A stretch of 64,000 nt of DNA from JAPUME01 sp027294185 (lineage in GTDB: Bacteria > Acidobacteriota > Terriglobia > UBA7540 > JAPUME01). The stretch spans positions 372,001-436,000 of the forward strand of contig CAUVWZ020000002.1 of assembly GCA_963555835.3 (NCBI GenBank), read 5' to 3'. A program made the position numbers and the translations under genes. The notes beneath the pieces are model-generated. The model searched no databases. It had not been told where the DNA came from and saw nothing but the letters and a program-made list of their open reading frames with translations. Below are positions 49,918-58,610 of the stretch, in pieces (positions within the stretch are counted from its first letter, which is position 1; the number at the start of each line of letters is the position of its first letter).

Positions 49918-50091
49918 ATTTCCCGACGTTGCTCAGCGAGTTGATTGAACTCTGCGGCCGATTAAGAGATTCGCGTCTGGACAATGGAAGAAGAGACGAG
50001 TAGAGGGAGACAACTCGTCCTGGTTTTCCCAACAACAATTCCAGGAAATGTTCCGGGGTCGAAACGGAACCGGACATGAGGTTAAATTGAA

Positions 50092-51780
50092 ATGGCTATC
50101 AATCTGAATCCTGCCAGGGAAATCCTGAATCGTTACGGCCTGCTACGCGCGCGCTTTTTGGTGATTGCGGCTGCGATTGTTCTCGTAGGAGCTTACGTGT
50201 TCCTGCGCGGAGAAGGGCAGGAAGAAGACATGTTCATCACCGTGGAAGCCTCGCGTGGGGACATCTCTTATAACATCGCTTCCACCGGCTTACTTCAGGC
50301 GGTTGTTACCGTGCAGGTGGGCAGCCAGGTTTCGGGACGAATTCAGGAGCTCCATGCAGATTTCAACAGTGTCGTCAAGAAAGGCCAGATTCTTGCCGTG
50401 ATTGACCCTGCGAGTTTCGACGCCCAACTGGCCCGGTCCCGCGCGGCCGTCTCGATGGCAAAGGCCAACGTGAAGAATGCTGAGGCGACGCTGGTAAACC
50501 GAGGGGCGGAGTTGGAGAGTTCCAAGGCCAATCTGACCGCCGCCCAGGTGGCCAGCAGGGATGCCAAGTCGGGGATGGAACGGAACCGAGGGCTGTTCGA
50601 GGCCGACCTGGTTTCCGAGCGCGTGCTCGAACAGGCCCAGGCCGCCCATGAGGGAGCCATCGCCCGAGCGGTTCAGGCTGCGGCTCAGGTGAAGCAGGTT
50701 GCAGCCGGCATCCGGTCCGCGGCGGCGCAGTTGGAGCAAGCCCGGGCCAGCGTCGAGCAGGCCACCGCCGAGTTGCAGGTTACCCAAGTAAATTTGAAAT
50801 ACACCAAGATTATCGCCCCCATCGACGGAGTGGTAATCGAGCGAAACGTGGACATCGGGCAGACGGTAGCCGCAAGCTTTCAGGCGCCGATTCTCTTCCT
50901 GATTGCCAATGATCTTACCCAGATGCGGGTGATCGCCCAGGTTGACGAGGCCGATATCGGCGCCCTGTCGGAAAATGCAGAGGTTGAATTCACTGTCGAC
51001 GCCTTTCCGCGGGAGGCTTTCCACGGGCGAATCTCCGAAATCCGTCTAAGTTCCCTGCTTCCCGGAACCGCGGCAGCAGCAGCGACGAGCGGAGCATCGA
51101 ACGTCGTGGTCTATAACGTCATCATCGACGTCGAGAATCTCGCTCTGAAGTTGAGACCGTCCATGACGGCGAGCGTGACCTTCACGGTATCCAAGGAGGA
51201 AGACGTTGTGAAGATTGCGAACGCCGCCCTTCGCTACCGTCCCTCGAATCGTGACCCATCCCAGGAGAACGTGGTGCTGGCTTCTTCCCGACCCCATTCC
51301 GACGGGCCGAGAGCAGGCGCCGGCGCTCGAAATCGGCCCGGTGGTCCCGAGCGTGGAGGGCAGAGCCGGCGCGGAAGAGAGAGTGAGGGAGGCATGAAGC
51401 CGGCCCCTGAGGGAGAGAAAACCGTTCAGCCGGAATATGCGTTGCGCCCCGCCACGGAGCGGTACGGAATTCGCTCCGGCGTCAAGATTCACTTCCCTAC
51501 CGCGGAGAACGGCAATAGCAATCGTCGGGCGGTTGTTTGGACGTTGGAGGAGGATGGGAGCCTCCAATCCCACCGGGTCCGGCTCGGCATTACCAACGGC
51601 AGGGAAACCGCAGTTCTTGAGGGAGACCTTATCGAGGGCGACTTGATCATCACCGGTGAGTATTTGTCGGAAGAGGAACGCGCGGCAGGACCGCGTTCTC
51701 CCTTCGGCGGGCCTTTTAACCGCCGGCGCAGTGGCAACCGAGGTGGACGAAGCGGAGCCCGTGGCACGACGAGGAGATGA
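50092..51780 (+). CDS. macA: Periplasmic adaptor subunit of an efflux pump (MacA/HlyD family)
   Basis: 562 aa, longer than typical MacA (about 370). One N-terminal transmembrane helix (LVIAAAIVLVGAYVFL), lipoyl halves with VQVGSQVSGRIQELHADFNSVVKKGQILAVID and IDGVVIERNVDIGQTVAASFQAPILFLIAND, and between them an alpha-hairpin coiled coil (LARSRAAVSMAKANVKNAEATL...). The beta barrel reads DLTQMRVIAQVDEADIGAL. Extra: an insertion of about 60 residues rich in Gly/Arg/Pro (residues about 395-450) and a tail of RRSGNRGGRSGARGTTRR. It links the inner-membrane ABC permease to an outer-membrane channel; none is encoded here. Confidence 0.92.
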   Translation: MAINLNPAREILNRYGLLRARFLVIAAAIVLVGAYVFLRGEGQEEDMFITVEASRGDISYNIASTGLLQAVVTVQVGSQVSGRIQELHADFNSVVKKGQILAVIDPASFDAQLARSRAAVSMAKANVKNAEATLVNRGAELESSKANLTAAQVASRDAKSGMERNRGLFEADLVSERVLEQAQAAHEGAIARAVQAAAQVKQVAAGIRSAAAQLEQARASVEQATAELQVTQVNLKYTKIIAPIDGVVIERNVDIGQTVAASFQAPILFLIANDLTQMRVIAQVDEADIGALSENAEVEFTVDAFPREAFHGRISEIRLSSLLPGTAAAAATSGASNVVVYNVIIDVENLALKLRPSMTASVTFTVSKEEDVVKIANAALRYRPSNRDPSQENVVLASSRPHSDGPRAGAGARNRPGGPERGGQSRRGRESEGGMKPAPEGEKTVQPEYALRPATERYGIRSGVKIHFPTAENGNSNRRAVVWTLEEDGSLQSHRVRLGITNGRETAVLEGDLIEGDLIITGEYLSEEERAAGPRSPFGGPFNRRRSGNRGGRSGARGTTRR

Positions 51781-52562
51781 CCTTGGGCGTATATAAAACC
51801 AGTGTGGAAATCGTTACGCCGGAGAGCACGGCCGTCGGCGAATCCGGCAACCGCGAAAAGGAGAAATCCAGGTCAGTGCGCCCGGTGATCTCTCTCCAAA
51901 ATGTGAAGAAGGACTACAGCCTTGGCGTGGAGACGGTCCATGCTTTGCGCGGAATAACCCTGGATGTGCTCCCGGGCCAGTTTGTTGCCATTATGGGAGC
52001 CTCCGGGTCAGGCAAATCGACCCTGCTCAACCTGATGGGCTGCCTGGACCGGCCGAGCGAAGGCACCTACCTGCTTGACGGCATCGACGCCTCCTACTTG
52101 TCGGCTGCCGAGCGCGCCGACATTCGGAATCAGAAAATCGGCTTCATTTTTCAGAGTTTCAACCTGCTGCCGCGAACGTCGGTTTGGGAAAATGTCGAGG
52201 CCCCGATGCTCTACGCCGGACTGCCGAAGGACGTGCGTGCGGAGCGCGTGCGGCATGCTCTGAAGACGGTTGGCATCTCCGAGAAAGCGAAGGCCTTGCC
52301 CAACCAACTGTCCGGCGGGCAGCAGCAGCGCGTGGCGGTAGCCCGGGCGCTGGTAAACCGGCCTCCCTTGATGTTGGCGGATGAGCCGACGGGAAACCTG
52401 GATAGTGTGACCGCGGAAGAGATTATGAAATTCCTACAAGACCTCAATGTTCGCCGGCACATTACTCTGGTGATGGTGACCCATGAGGCAGACATTGCTG
52501 CCTATGCCCGTAGAGTGATTCAAATGAAGGACGGGTTGATTCAATCGGATTACATCAAGTGA
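51777..52562 (+). CDS. ABC transporter ATP-binding protein (MacB/LolD type)
   Basis: 261 aa; the ATG overlaps the macA stop (ATGA) with GAGGAG upstream, so translation is coupled. Walker A GASGSGKSTLLNLMGCLDRPS, Q-loop FIFQSFNLLPRTSVWENVE, signature LSGGQQQRVAVARALVNRPPLMLADEPTGNLDS. It belongs to the MacB/LolD/FtsE group with the 'LDRPSEG' insertion. It powers the permease encoded next; in E. coli MacB these are one chain, here they are separate. Confidence 0.95.
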   Translation: MTLGVYKTSVEIVTPESTAVGESGNREKEKSRSVRPVISLQNVKKDYSLGVETVHALRGITLDVLPGQFVAIMGASGSGKSTLLNLMGCLDRPSEGTYLLDGIDASYLSAAERADIRNQKIGFIFQSFNLLPRTSVWENVEAPMLYAGLPKDVRAERVRHALKTVGISEKAKALPNQLSGGQQQRVAVARALVNRPPLMLADEPTGNLDSVTAEEIMKFLQDLNVRRHITLVMVTHEADIAAYARRVIQMKDGLIQSDYIK

Positions 52563-52644
52563 GAGAGTTTGCAGTCCTGGTATCTGAGCAATTCCGGTGG
52601 GTATCGGCGCCTTTCGGCCCGCTGCGCTGAAAACGAGGAGTGTT

Positions 52645-53865
52645 ATGAATTTTCGAATGATCCTTAAGATTTCCATCAAGGCGCTCAACCGGAGCAAGGT
52701 CCGCTCGGTCCTGACCATGCTCGGTATCATCATCGGAGTCGGGTCGCTGATTTCCATGGTCAGTCTCGGCCAGGGAGCGCAGATGCAAATCCAGGAGGCA
52801 ATTGCCGCACGAGGGGCAAATCTCCTCTACGTCCGGCCGGGAAGCCGTCGCTCGCGCGGGTATCACGGCGGCGCGGGAACCATCAATACGCTGGTCCCCG
52901 CAGATGCCGAGGCGATTCTTGCCGAGTGTCCGTCGGTGGCGATGGCCAGCCCCAGCGTGGGAGTCTCAGCTCAGGTGATCTTCGGCAACCAGAACTGGTC
53001 GACTCGTATCGAAGGCTTCAATCAAGAATTCCCGGAAATACGCAATTGGAAAGTCGCGCAGGGAACCTTCTTCGACGAAACTCACCTCAAGACCGCCGCC
53101 CGAGTAGCCGTTTTGGGCCAGACGGTTAGTGACCTTCTGTTTCCGGGCATGGATCCGGTCGGGCAGACCATGCGGATTCGCAATCTCCCCTTCCAGGTGA
53201 TTGGTGTTCTGGAGAAGAAAGGACAAAGCTCCTGGGGACGGGATAATGATGATACGGTCGTCGTACCCTATACGACCGTGCAGAAGAAAATGCTGGGTGG
53301 CATCCTGAATATACAAAGCATCATTATCTCGGCAATCAGCGCCCGGGCCACCTATACGGCGGAACTGCAGATTACCGAAACTCTGCGGCAACGCCATAAA
53401 TTGCGCGTGGGCCAGGAAGAAGACTTTCAGGTCCGGAACCTGAGCGAGTATGCCGAGGCGGCGGCCGAGACCAACCAAACCATGACCGTCCTGCTGGCCT
53501 GTATCGCGGCGGTTTCCCTGCTCGTGGGGGGCATCGGCATCATGAATATTATGCTGGTAGCGGTGACGGAACGGACCCGCGAAATCGGCATCCGAATGGC
53601 GATCGGTGCGAGGCCCGAGCATATCCGCGTCCAGTTTCTTGTCGAATCGATTCTGCTCTGCCTGTTTGGAGGCATGCTGGGCGTCACTCTGGGAGTCGTC
53701 GGATCCTTTGCCATCTCCGGCCTGCTCGGCTGGCCGACGCTGCTTTCCTCCTCCTCCATAGTCCTGGGAGTCGGTTTCTCGGCCATCATTGGAATCTTTT
53801 TCGGCTACTACCCCGCCCACAAAGCGTCCATGCTCGATCCGATTGACGCCCTACGCTACGAGTAG
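52645..53865 (+). CDS. ABC permease (MacB-like, FtsX domain)
   Basis: 406 aa from ATG 52645 with ACGAGGAG upstream. N-terminal helix (SVLTMLGIIIGVGSLISMVSLGQGA), a large periplasmic MacB_PCD domain (residues about 45-275), and three C-terminal FtsX helices (VLLACIAAVSLLVGGIGIMNIMLVAVTERTREIGIRMAIGA...). The ending FFGYYPAHKASMLDPIDALRYE is the classic MacB terminus. Works with the ATPase and MacA-like adaptor to export an unknown substrate (macrolide, peptide or lipoprotein-type). Confidence 0.95.
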   Translation: MNFRMILKISIKALNRSKVRSVLTMLGIIIGVGSLISMVSLGQGAQMQIQEAIAARGANLLYVRPGSRRSRGYHGGAGTINTLVPADAEAILAECPSVAMASPSVGVSAQVIFGNQNWSTRIEGFNQEFPEIRNWKVAQGTFFDETHLKTAARVAVLGQTVSDLLFPGMDPVGQTMRIRNLPFQVIGVLEKKGQSSWGRDNDDTVVVPYTTVQKKMLGGILNIQSIIISAISARATYTAELQITETLRQRHKLRVGQEEDFQVRNLSEYAEAAAETNQTMTVLLACIAAVSLLVGGIGIMNIMLVAVTERTREIGIRMAIGARPEHIRVQFLVESILLCLFGGMLGVTLGVVGSFAISGLLGWPTLLSSSSIVLGVGFSAIIGIFFGYYPAHKASMLDPIDALRYE

Positions 53866-53917
53866 GGATAAGAGCGGCGCGGAACGCTCCAGGCTTTAGA
53901 ATCCCTGCTGTTTTCTT

Positions 53918-54423
53918 ATGCGAACCCGTGTGCTCATCGCCGCCACCATCCTGCTCCTGTTGCCATGCGCGGCGCGGGGGGCCGGAGCGCCGAGCCTTCG
54001 AGCGGCCATCGCGAAAACTCCTCCCGTCGTGAATGGCAATCGGTAAGCCTGGAGTACGAGTTCGGCCGAATCTTTGATTCCGACCTCCGCCTGCTCAGCG
54101 GCCGCTGGAGACACAAGATCACGCCCAAGCTCTCGCTCGAGTATGAACTCTCGCGCCTCTGGCTCAATCCTGACCCGGAAAACGACGCCACCTTTATCCA
54201 TGTGGTTCGAGGAGTGCACAACTTTACCAGGGACCTGTTCGTCAAAGTCTTTTTCCAGACCAGCTCCGTCATCAATCGGAAGAATATCCAAAGCGTTTTT
54301 GTGTACCGCTACAAGCCACCCTTCGGCACCATTCAGTTCGCCTTCCAGCGCGGAACAGCAGCCTTCGGTGAGGCGTCGGAGCAAGGCAATACTTTTTTCT
54401 TGAAGTTCGCCTACGTCTTCTAG
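53918..54423 (+). pseudogene. Relic of an outer-membrane DUF5916/CBM9-like gene, internal deletion and frameshift
   Basis: From ATG 53918 a 42-codon frame encodes a clear signal peptide (MRTRVLIAATILLLLPCAARG) and then a segment ending TPPVVNGNR-stop (TAA 54044-54046), resembling the start of CBM9-like domains (PPVIDG). A different frame, open to the TAG at 54423, then encodes about 125 residues of beta-barrel-like sequence (SLEYEFGRIFDSDLRLL..., VRGVHNFTRDLFVKVFFQTSS, FVYRYKPPFGTIQFAFQRG), which resembles the C-terminal strand region of DUF5916 proteins. These proteins are usually several hundred residues long, so the middle is gone. A coding frame from ATG 53965 exists for the second part but lacks a signal peptide. 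Confidence 0.65.
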
Positions 54424-54547
54424 CCTCCTGCATCGTGCTGCGCGCCGGCCGGGTTGCGAACCTGTGCGAAAAGTCACGATTCACGAAAAACGGAACCGTG
54501 GCTGTCAAAAGCAAATCGGAGGATCGTCTCAGATGGTTGCGAGAGGC

Positions 54548-54997
54548 CTAGAATGGAATATCGTCGTCGGTGATTTCAGGAGAGGGAGCGGGGGCAGGGG
54601 CTGGAGCTGGAGCTGGAGCTGATTCGCTCTGTTGGGAACTGGATTCACTTATGTCGCCCTCGCTCTTGGGGGAAAGCATCTGCATCTCCCGGGCTTCGAT
54701 TTCTGTTGTGGATCGCTTATTCCCTTCCCGGTCTTCCCACTTGCGCGTCCGCAGTCGCCCTTCGATGTAAACTAACTTACCTTTGACCAGGTACTCCCCA
54801 CAGATTTCGGCCAGCCGCCGCCAAGCCACGATATTGTGCCATTCCGTGCGGCGCTGCTGCTCGCCGTTGCGATCCTTGTAGGTCTCATCCGTTGCGATGG
54901 AAAATTTGGCCACTGCCTGACCGCTCGGAGTGTACTTAACTTCCGGATCCCTTCCCAGCCGCCCGATGAGAATGACTTTATTGATGGAACCGGACAT
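54548..54997 (-). CDS. ssb: Single-stranded DNA-binding protein
   Basis: 149 aa. OB fold begins NKVILIGRLGRDPEVKYTPSGQAVAKFSIATDE, then EWHNIVAWRRLAEICGEYLVKGKLVYIEGRLRTRKWEDREG. The acidic tip DDDIPF is the standard protein-interaction tail. A short Ala-Pro repeat (APAPAPAPAPAPS) links the two. It coats single-stranded DNA in replication and repair. Located downstream of the tol-pal genes. Confidence 0.97.
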   Translation of the reverse strand: MSGSINKVILIGRLGRDPEVKYTPSGQAVAKFSIATDETYKDRNGEQQRRTEWHNIVAWRRLAEICGEYLVKGKLVYIEGRLRTRKWEDREGNKRSTTEIEAREMQMLSPKSEGDISESSSQQSESAPAPAPAPAPAPSPEITDDDIPF

Positions 54998-55193
54998 AAA
55001 GCAACCTTAATGAACCCCGACAGACCTCGGGGAGTTCCTCTTGAAAGGGGACGATAATTTGGAGGTTCCGAACCGTGCTTGCTTCAGACTCGAGTCGCAG
55101 ACAGCCCACTTGAATCCAGCCCTCAAAGAGCCATCGTGAGCGATCTTCTGCGCCACCCGTTGAACGGGCGATCCGCCCGGTCACCACCCGCCG

Positions 55194-56033
55194 TTAAAGG
55201 CCGCCCGTCAAAGTAATCCCAAGCTGCTCAAGCCTTGCCCGCGCCAAATCCGACTCCGACGCTCTGGGGAAGCGCGAGATCAGGCTGCGCAACTCACGGA
55301 CGCCGGCTTGCCTCTGTTTGAGCTCGAGCAATGCGAAGGCCTTCTTGAGCTGGGCGGAGGCAAGCTTGTTGCCGGTGGGATATCGTTCGATCGCCCGGTT
55401 GTATTCCTCGACGGCCTGACGGAAATTACCCTGGTTATAGTAGCAATCCCCGATGTAATACTGGGCGTTCGAGGCCAGATCGGTATTCTGGTGGTAATGC
55501 AGATACTCTTGAAACTCCTGAATCGCAAGCTGATATTGCCCGCTGGCAAAGTCGCGATAAGCGGTTTCGTAGAGAGTGGTAGCAGACGGCACGCCCGCCG
55601 CCCCTTCCAACCTAGATTGGTCTGTTTCGGAGGTGGTATTGATCGTTTGCAGAATATTGTGAGTTTCCACCATCCCGTCGTGAATCCTTCCGATGCGGGC
55701 TTTCGCTTCCTCCAGGCTTGCGTTCAATATCTCGATCTGAGTCGCGATGGTTTCGATGCGAGCCGCACTGGAAGCCAGGTTCTGCTGAGTCATCAGCCGC
55801 AGCTCACTCATCTCCGTTTGCATCGCGCGAACGCCTTCGGTGGTCTGCTCGATGAGGGTCTGCATAACGGCTGCCTGCCGGTCAATGGTCTGTTGGAGGA
55901 TTTGCATCTGCACCTGGAGGTTATTCACCTGCTGGAGGATCTGGACAAGCTCGCGTTTTGCCGCGGATGCCGGAGGGGCAGCAGGTATCAGCGCGGCCAA
56001 AAGCAGCACAATAGAAATTCTAAGCCCTTTCAA
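55194..56033 (-). CDS. cpoB: CpoB (YbgF), Tol-Pal-associated coiled-coil/TPR protein
   Basis: 279 aa. Signal peptide (ISIVLLLAALIPAAPPASA), a coiled coil of about 115 residues (ELVQILQQVNNLQVQMQILQQTIDRQAAVM...), and three TPRs at the end (LYETAYRDFASGQYQLAIQEFQEYLHYHQNTDLASNAQYYIGDCYYNQGNFRQAVEEYNRAIERYPTGNK...). The TPR wording is typical of CpoB. It coordinates the Tol system with cell-wall synthesis during division. Last tol-pal gene, 221 bases after pal. Confidence 0.93.
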   Translation of the reverse strand: MKGLRISIVLLLAALIPAAPPASAAKRELVQILQQVNNLQVQMQILQQTIDRQAAVMQTLIEQTTEGVRAMQTEMSELRLMTQQNLASSAARIETIATQIEILNASLEEAKARIGRIHDGMVETHNILQTINTTSETDQSRLEGAAGVPSATTLYETAYRDFASGQYQLAIQEFQEYLHYHQNTDLASNAQYYIGDCYYNQGNFRQAVEEYNRAIERYPTGNKLASAQLKKAFALLELKQRQAGVRELRSLISRFPRASESDLARARLEQLGITLTGGL

Positions 56034-56179
56034 AATATGTCCTCCTGGGTCGAGATAACAGCCCCCACATGAGTGTAACCTCAGGAATCTCGGGGGTCAA
56101 CTCATCCGTGAATCTTTCCAGAAAGGGCCGAATCGGAGAAGATGGGGGGTATGGGGACGGAAAATAGCCGGAAATACTG

Positions 56180-56219
56180 CTGGAGTGGAGGCCGTCCACC
56201 GGGACAGCCTCCACTCCAG
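56180..56219 (-). other. Strong RNA hairpin between pal and cpoB
   Basis: CTGGAGTGGAGGC (56180-56192) and GCCTCCACTCCAG (56207-56219) are perfect 13-base complements. Inside, GTCC and GGAC add four more pairs after one mismatch, around a CACCG-type loop. No T-run follows on the minus strand. Likely an RNA processing or stability element, or attenuator, within the tol-pal operon. Confidence 0.75.
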
Positions 56220-56254
56220 TTGAGGTTGGTTGCGCCTGCTGAGCTTCGTTACGC

Positions 56255-57001
56255 CTACTGGCCGTAGCGCATGTGAGCCCGACGGTTCTCCTGCCAGCAC
56301 TCTTCGTCGCTTTCCGTGCAGGAGGGCCGAGCCTTGCCGTAGGAGATCGTCTGAATCCGATCCTCTGAGATACCGAGGTTGATCAGGTACTCCTTGGCCG
56401 AGTTGGCGCGGCGGTCACCGAGCCCCAGGTTGTATTCCTCACTGCCTCGCTCGTCACAATGCCCCTCGACCGTGAAGCGAAGGCCAGGACGGCTGCGCAG
56501 GAAGTCGGCGTTCTCCGACAACGCTTCGCCCGCATCGGAACGGATACTGTAGCGGTCGAAGTCAAAGTAGGCATGCTTGATGGTTTGTCCGAAGAGCTCC
56601 ACCTCGGAGACCTCCTTCGGCGGGGGCGGAGGCGGCGGTGGAGGCGGAGGAACCACAACGGTCACTCGCGCCGTCGCTGAATCGGAACCGCCCGGCCCGG
56701 TAACACTCAGGGTGTAAGTAGTTGAATCATTGGGGCTTACCTGACGGCTGCCCTGCGCATCGACACTTCCTACGCCGGGTTGCAGGTCCAGTTTGGTCGC
56801 GTTCTCCGAACTCCAGGTCAACCTCGCCGACTGCCCTCGGTCAATCGTAGAGGGCGCCGCGCTCAACGTTACCGTCGGGGACGGCGGGGGCGGTGGAGGT
56901 GGAGGAGGCGGTGCTGCTACCTTCTTCTTGCACGCGGCTGTAAACAGGACTGCCGCCACCAGAAAAATCAGAGCGGCCGCCGTGCGTTTCTTCGGATTCA
57001 T
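56255..57001 (-). CDS. pal: Pal-type OmpA-family lipoprotein with inserted Ig-like domain
   Basis: 248 aa from ATG 57001, with AAGGAGG upstream. Lipobox FTAAC about residue 25. A polyproline run (P10) leads to an Ig-like domain (PTVTLSAAPSTIDRGQSARLTWSSENATKLDLQPGVGSVDAQGS...TTYTLSVTGPGG), then a second polyproline run and the OmpA domain (YFDFDRYSIRSDAGEALSENADFLRSRPGLRFTVEGHCDERGSEEYNLGLGDRRANSAKEYL). The peptidoglycan-binding core is intact (GHCDERGS). The domain insertion makes it longer than standard Pal (about 170 aa). Confidence 0.93.
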   Translation of the reverse strand: MNPKKRTAAALIFLVAAVLFTAACKKKVAAPPPPPPPPPPSPTVTLSAAPSTIDRGQSARLTWSSENATKLDLQPGVGSVDAQGSRQVSPNDSTTYTLSVTGPGGSDSATARVTVVVPPPPPPPPPPPKEVSEVELFGQTIKHAYFDFDRYSIRSDAGEALSENADFLRSRPGLRFTVEGHCDERGSEEYNLGLGDRRANSAKEYLINLGISEDRIQTISYGKARPSCTESDEECWQENRRAHMRYGQ

Positions 57002-57196
57002 GCTCAAACCTCCTTCAGAACTTTGGGTTCTTCCTTCTCTCCCGGCGCGTGGGCCGAGGTTCGATCCTTACGCATTATGCCGGAATTGGTTCAAATCCCG
57101 ATTTTCCATAATAGCCTAATGGGAAATAAGGGCGCGCAAATATTATCATTAACCCCAAAAAGAAAACAAGGATAAATACTTAAGGCCCTCCCCGGA

Positions 57197-58531
57197 TCAT
57201 CTCCTCTGGTTTGACCAGGCAGGCCCCCAGTTTCGGCCAATCGAAGTCAGCCGCTTGGGGTTTGAGCCGTCGGAGAGCATGATCCATACCTGGTTTGATC
57301 CGGATCGGTTGGATTCAAAGACGATATGCCTTCCGTCGGGCGCCCACGAGGGCCGTTCATTCCGTCCAGCGTCGTGGGTCAATTGCACCACACGAGCGGA
57401 GGCAATTTCAAGAAGATAAATATCATAATGCCCGGTCTCGCCCACCATCCAGGCAAAGGCGATAAACTGGCCGTTCGGGGACCAGGCGGGGGTGGTGGCG
57501 GAACCTCCCATGGTAATGACGCGACGCACGTTCGAGCCGTTCGAGTCCATGATGTAAAGCTGCGGCGGCCCAATACGATCGGAAATGAAGGCAATTTCAT
57601 TGCCGGTGCGGGGGTTCCAACTGGGGGAAATATCCACACCGCGCGAAAAGGTGAGCCGCTGCAGGTTGAAGCCGTTTACATCGGAAACATAGATTTCCGG
57701 GTCGCCGCTCATGCTGGAACAGAACGCAATCTTTTTCCCTTCCGGTGACCAGGCAGGCGTCGTATTGAGCCCCCGATAGGTGGGAAAGGGGATTCGGCGG
57801 TTGGTTTCCAGGGAGTGGATGAAAATCTGGGGGGTGCCGGTGCTGTAGCTGGTAAAAGCGACCTTGGTGTTGTCGTGGGACCAGCGCGGCGTCAACGACA
57901 TGGACTTGTAGTTGGTCACCGGATACTGGTTATGACCGTCAAAGTCCATCACCATGATCTCTTCATGCCCGTTTCGCTTGCTGACAAAGGTAATCTGCGT
58001 TGAGTTGATTCCGGGAAGGCCTCCTCCCAGATTCAGGATGATTTCATCGGCAAAGCGGTGCGCGACGCGCCGGGCTGCCTCCTCGTCCACCGTGGAGACG
58101 TATCGCTTGGCCAGTACGGTGGGCTTCAGGGGTGACCGAATATCGAAGAGCCGGGCCGTGACGACCAGATTCCCCTGAATCGTCTCCGTTTTCCCGAAAG
58201 CCAACATCTGTGTCTCGACGGGCGGTTCGGTCCAGGGCTCGAACCTCACCTCCGAGGGTTGGGTGGGAATCTCCAGCGGATAGAAACTCCGATTGACCAT
58301 CTCGAAAATGCCCGCAGTTTCCAAATCGTTCCACAGAACCTGGTTGAACACTTCCGTGGCGGAAACCAGGAGTGGATCGATGGAGCGGGGCTGAAACTCG
58401 GCCGCTGCCAACCGGATTTTCTCTACACCCAGGTTGATCCCGGTACGAAACCAGTCTTCCTGCGCCCTAAAACGCGCAGGCACGAGAAGCAGAAAGAGGA
58501 TGACCAAACCGAAACGGGTAGTTCTCTGCAT
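57197..58531 (-). CDS. tolB: TolB translocation protein
   Basis: 444 aa. Signal peptide (FGLVILFLLLVPARFRAQ), N-terminal TolB domain (DLETAGIFEMVNRSFYPLEIP), and a six-bladed beta propeller of repeats such as SPSWNPRTGNEIAFISDR and TPAWSPEGKKIAFCSS. Periplasmic; it binds Pal and the Tol inner-membrane complex. Standard length. Confidence 0.96.
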   Translation of the reverse strand: MQRTTRFGLVILFLLLVPARFRAQEDWFRTGINLGVEKIRLAAAEFQPRSIDPLLVSATEVFNQVLWNDLETAGIFEMVNRSFYPLEIPTQPSEVRFEPWTEPPVETQMLAFGKTETIQGNLVVTARLFDIRSPLKPTVLAKRYVSTVDEEAARRVAHRFADEIILNLGGGLPGINSTQITFVSKRNGHEEIMVMDFDGHNQYPVTNYKSMSLTPRWSHDNTKVAFTSYSTGTPQIFIHSLETNRRIPFPTYRGLNTTPAWSPEGKKIAFCSSMSGDPEIYVSDVNGFNLQRLTFSRGVDISPSWNPRTGNEIAFISDRIGPPQLYIMDSNGSNVRRVITMGGSATTPAWSPNGQFIAFAWMVGETGHYDIYLLEIASARVVQLTHDAGRNERPSWAPDGRHIVFESNRSGSNQVWIMLSDGSNPKRLTSIGRNWGPAWSNQRR

Positions 58532-58610
58532 GCGATCGACCTTCCTTCGCCCAAAAAATGTTGATTGAGTTTTCTGCGCTGTTCAGGGGCCAAGGTTCCT
58601 CAGCCCCGTC

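Noticed and set aside
53965..54423. ATG 53965 as the start of an intact 152-aa gene
   Set aside because: Its first 25 residues read through a signal peptide in the wrong frame; the combination fits a deletion relic better.
56600..56920. GGAGGCGGAGG-type repeats as a tandem-repeat or CRISPR candidate
   Set aside because: They encode the two polyproline arms of Pal on the minus strand; there are no spaced identical repeats.
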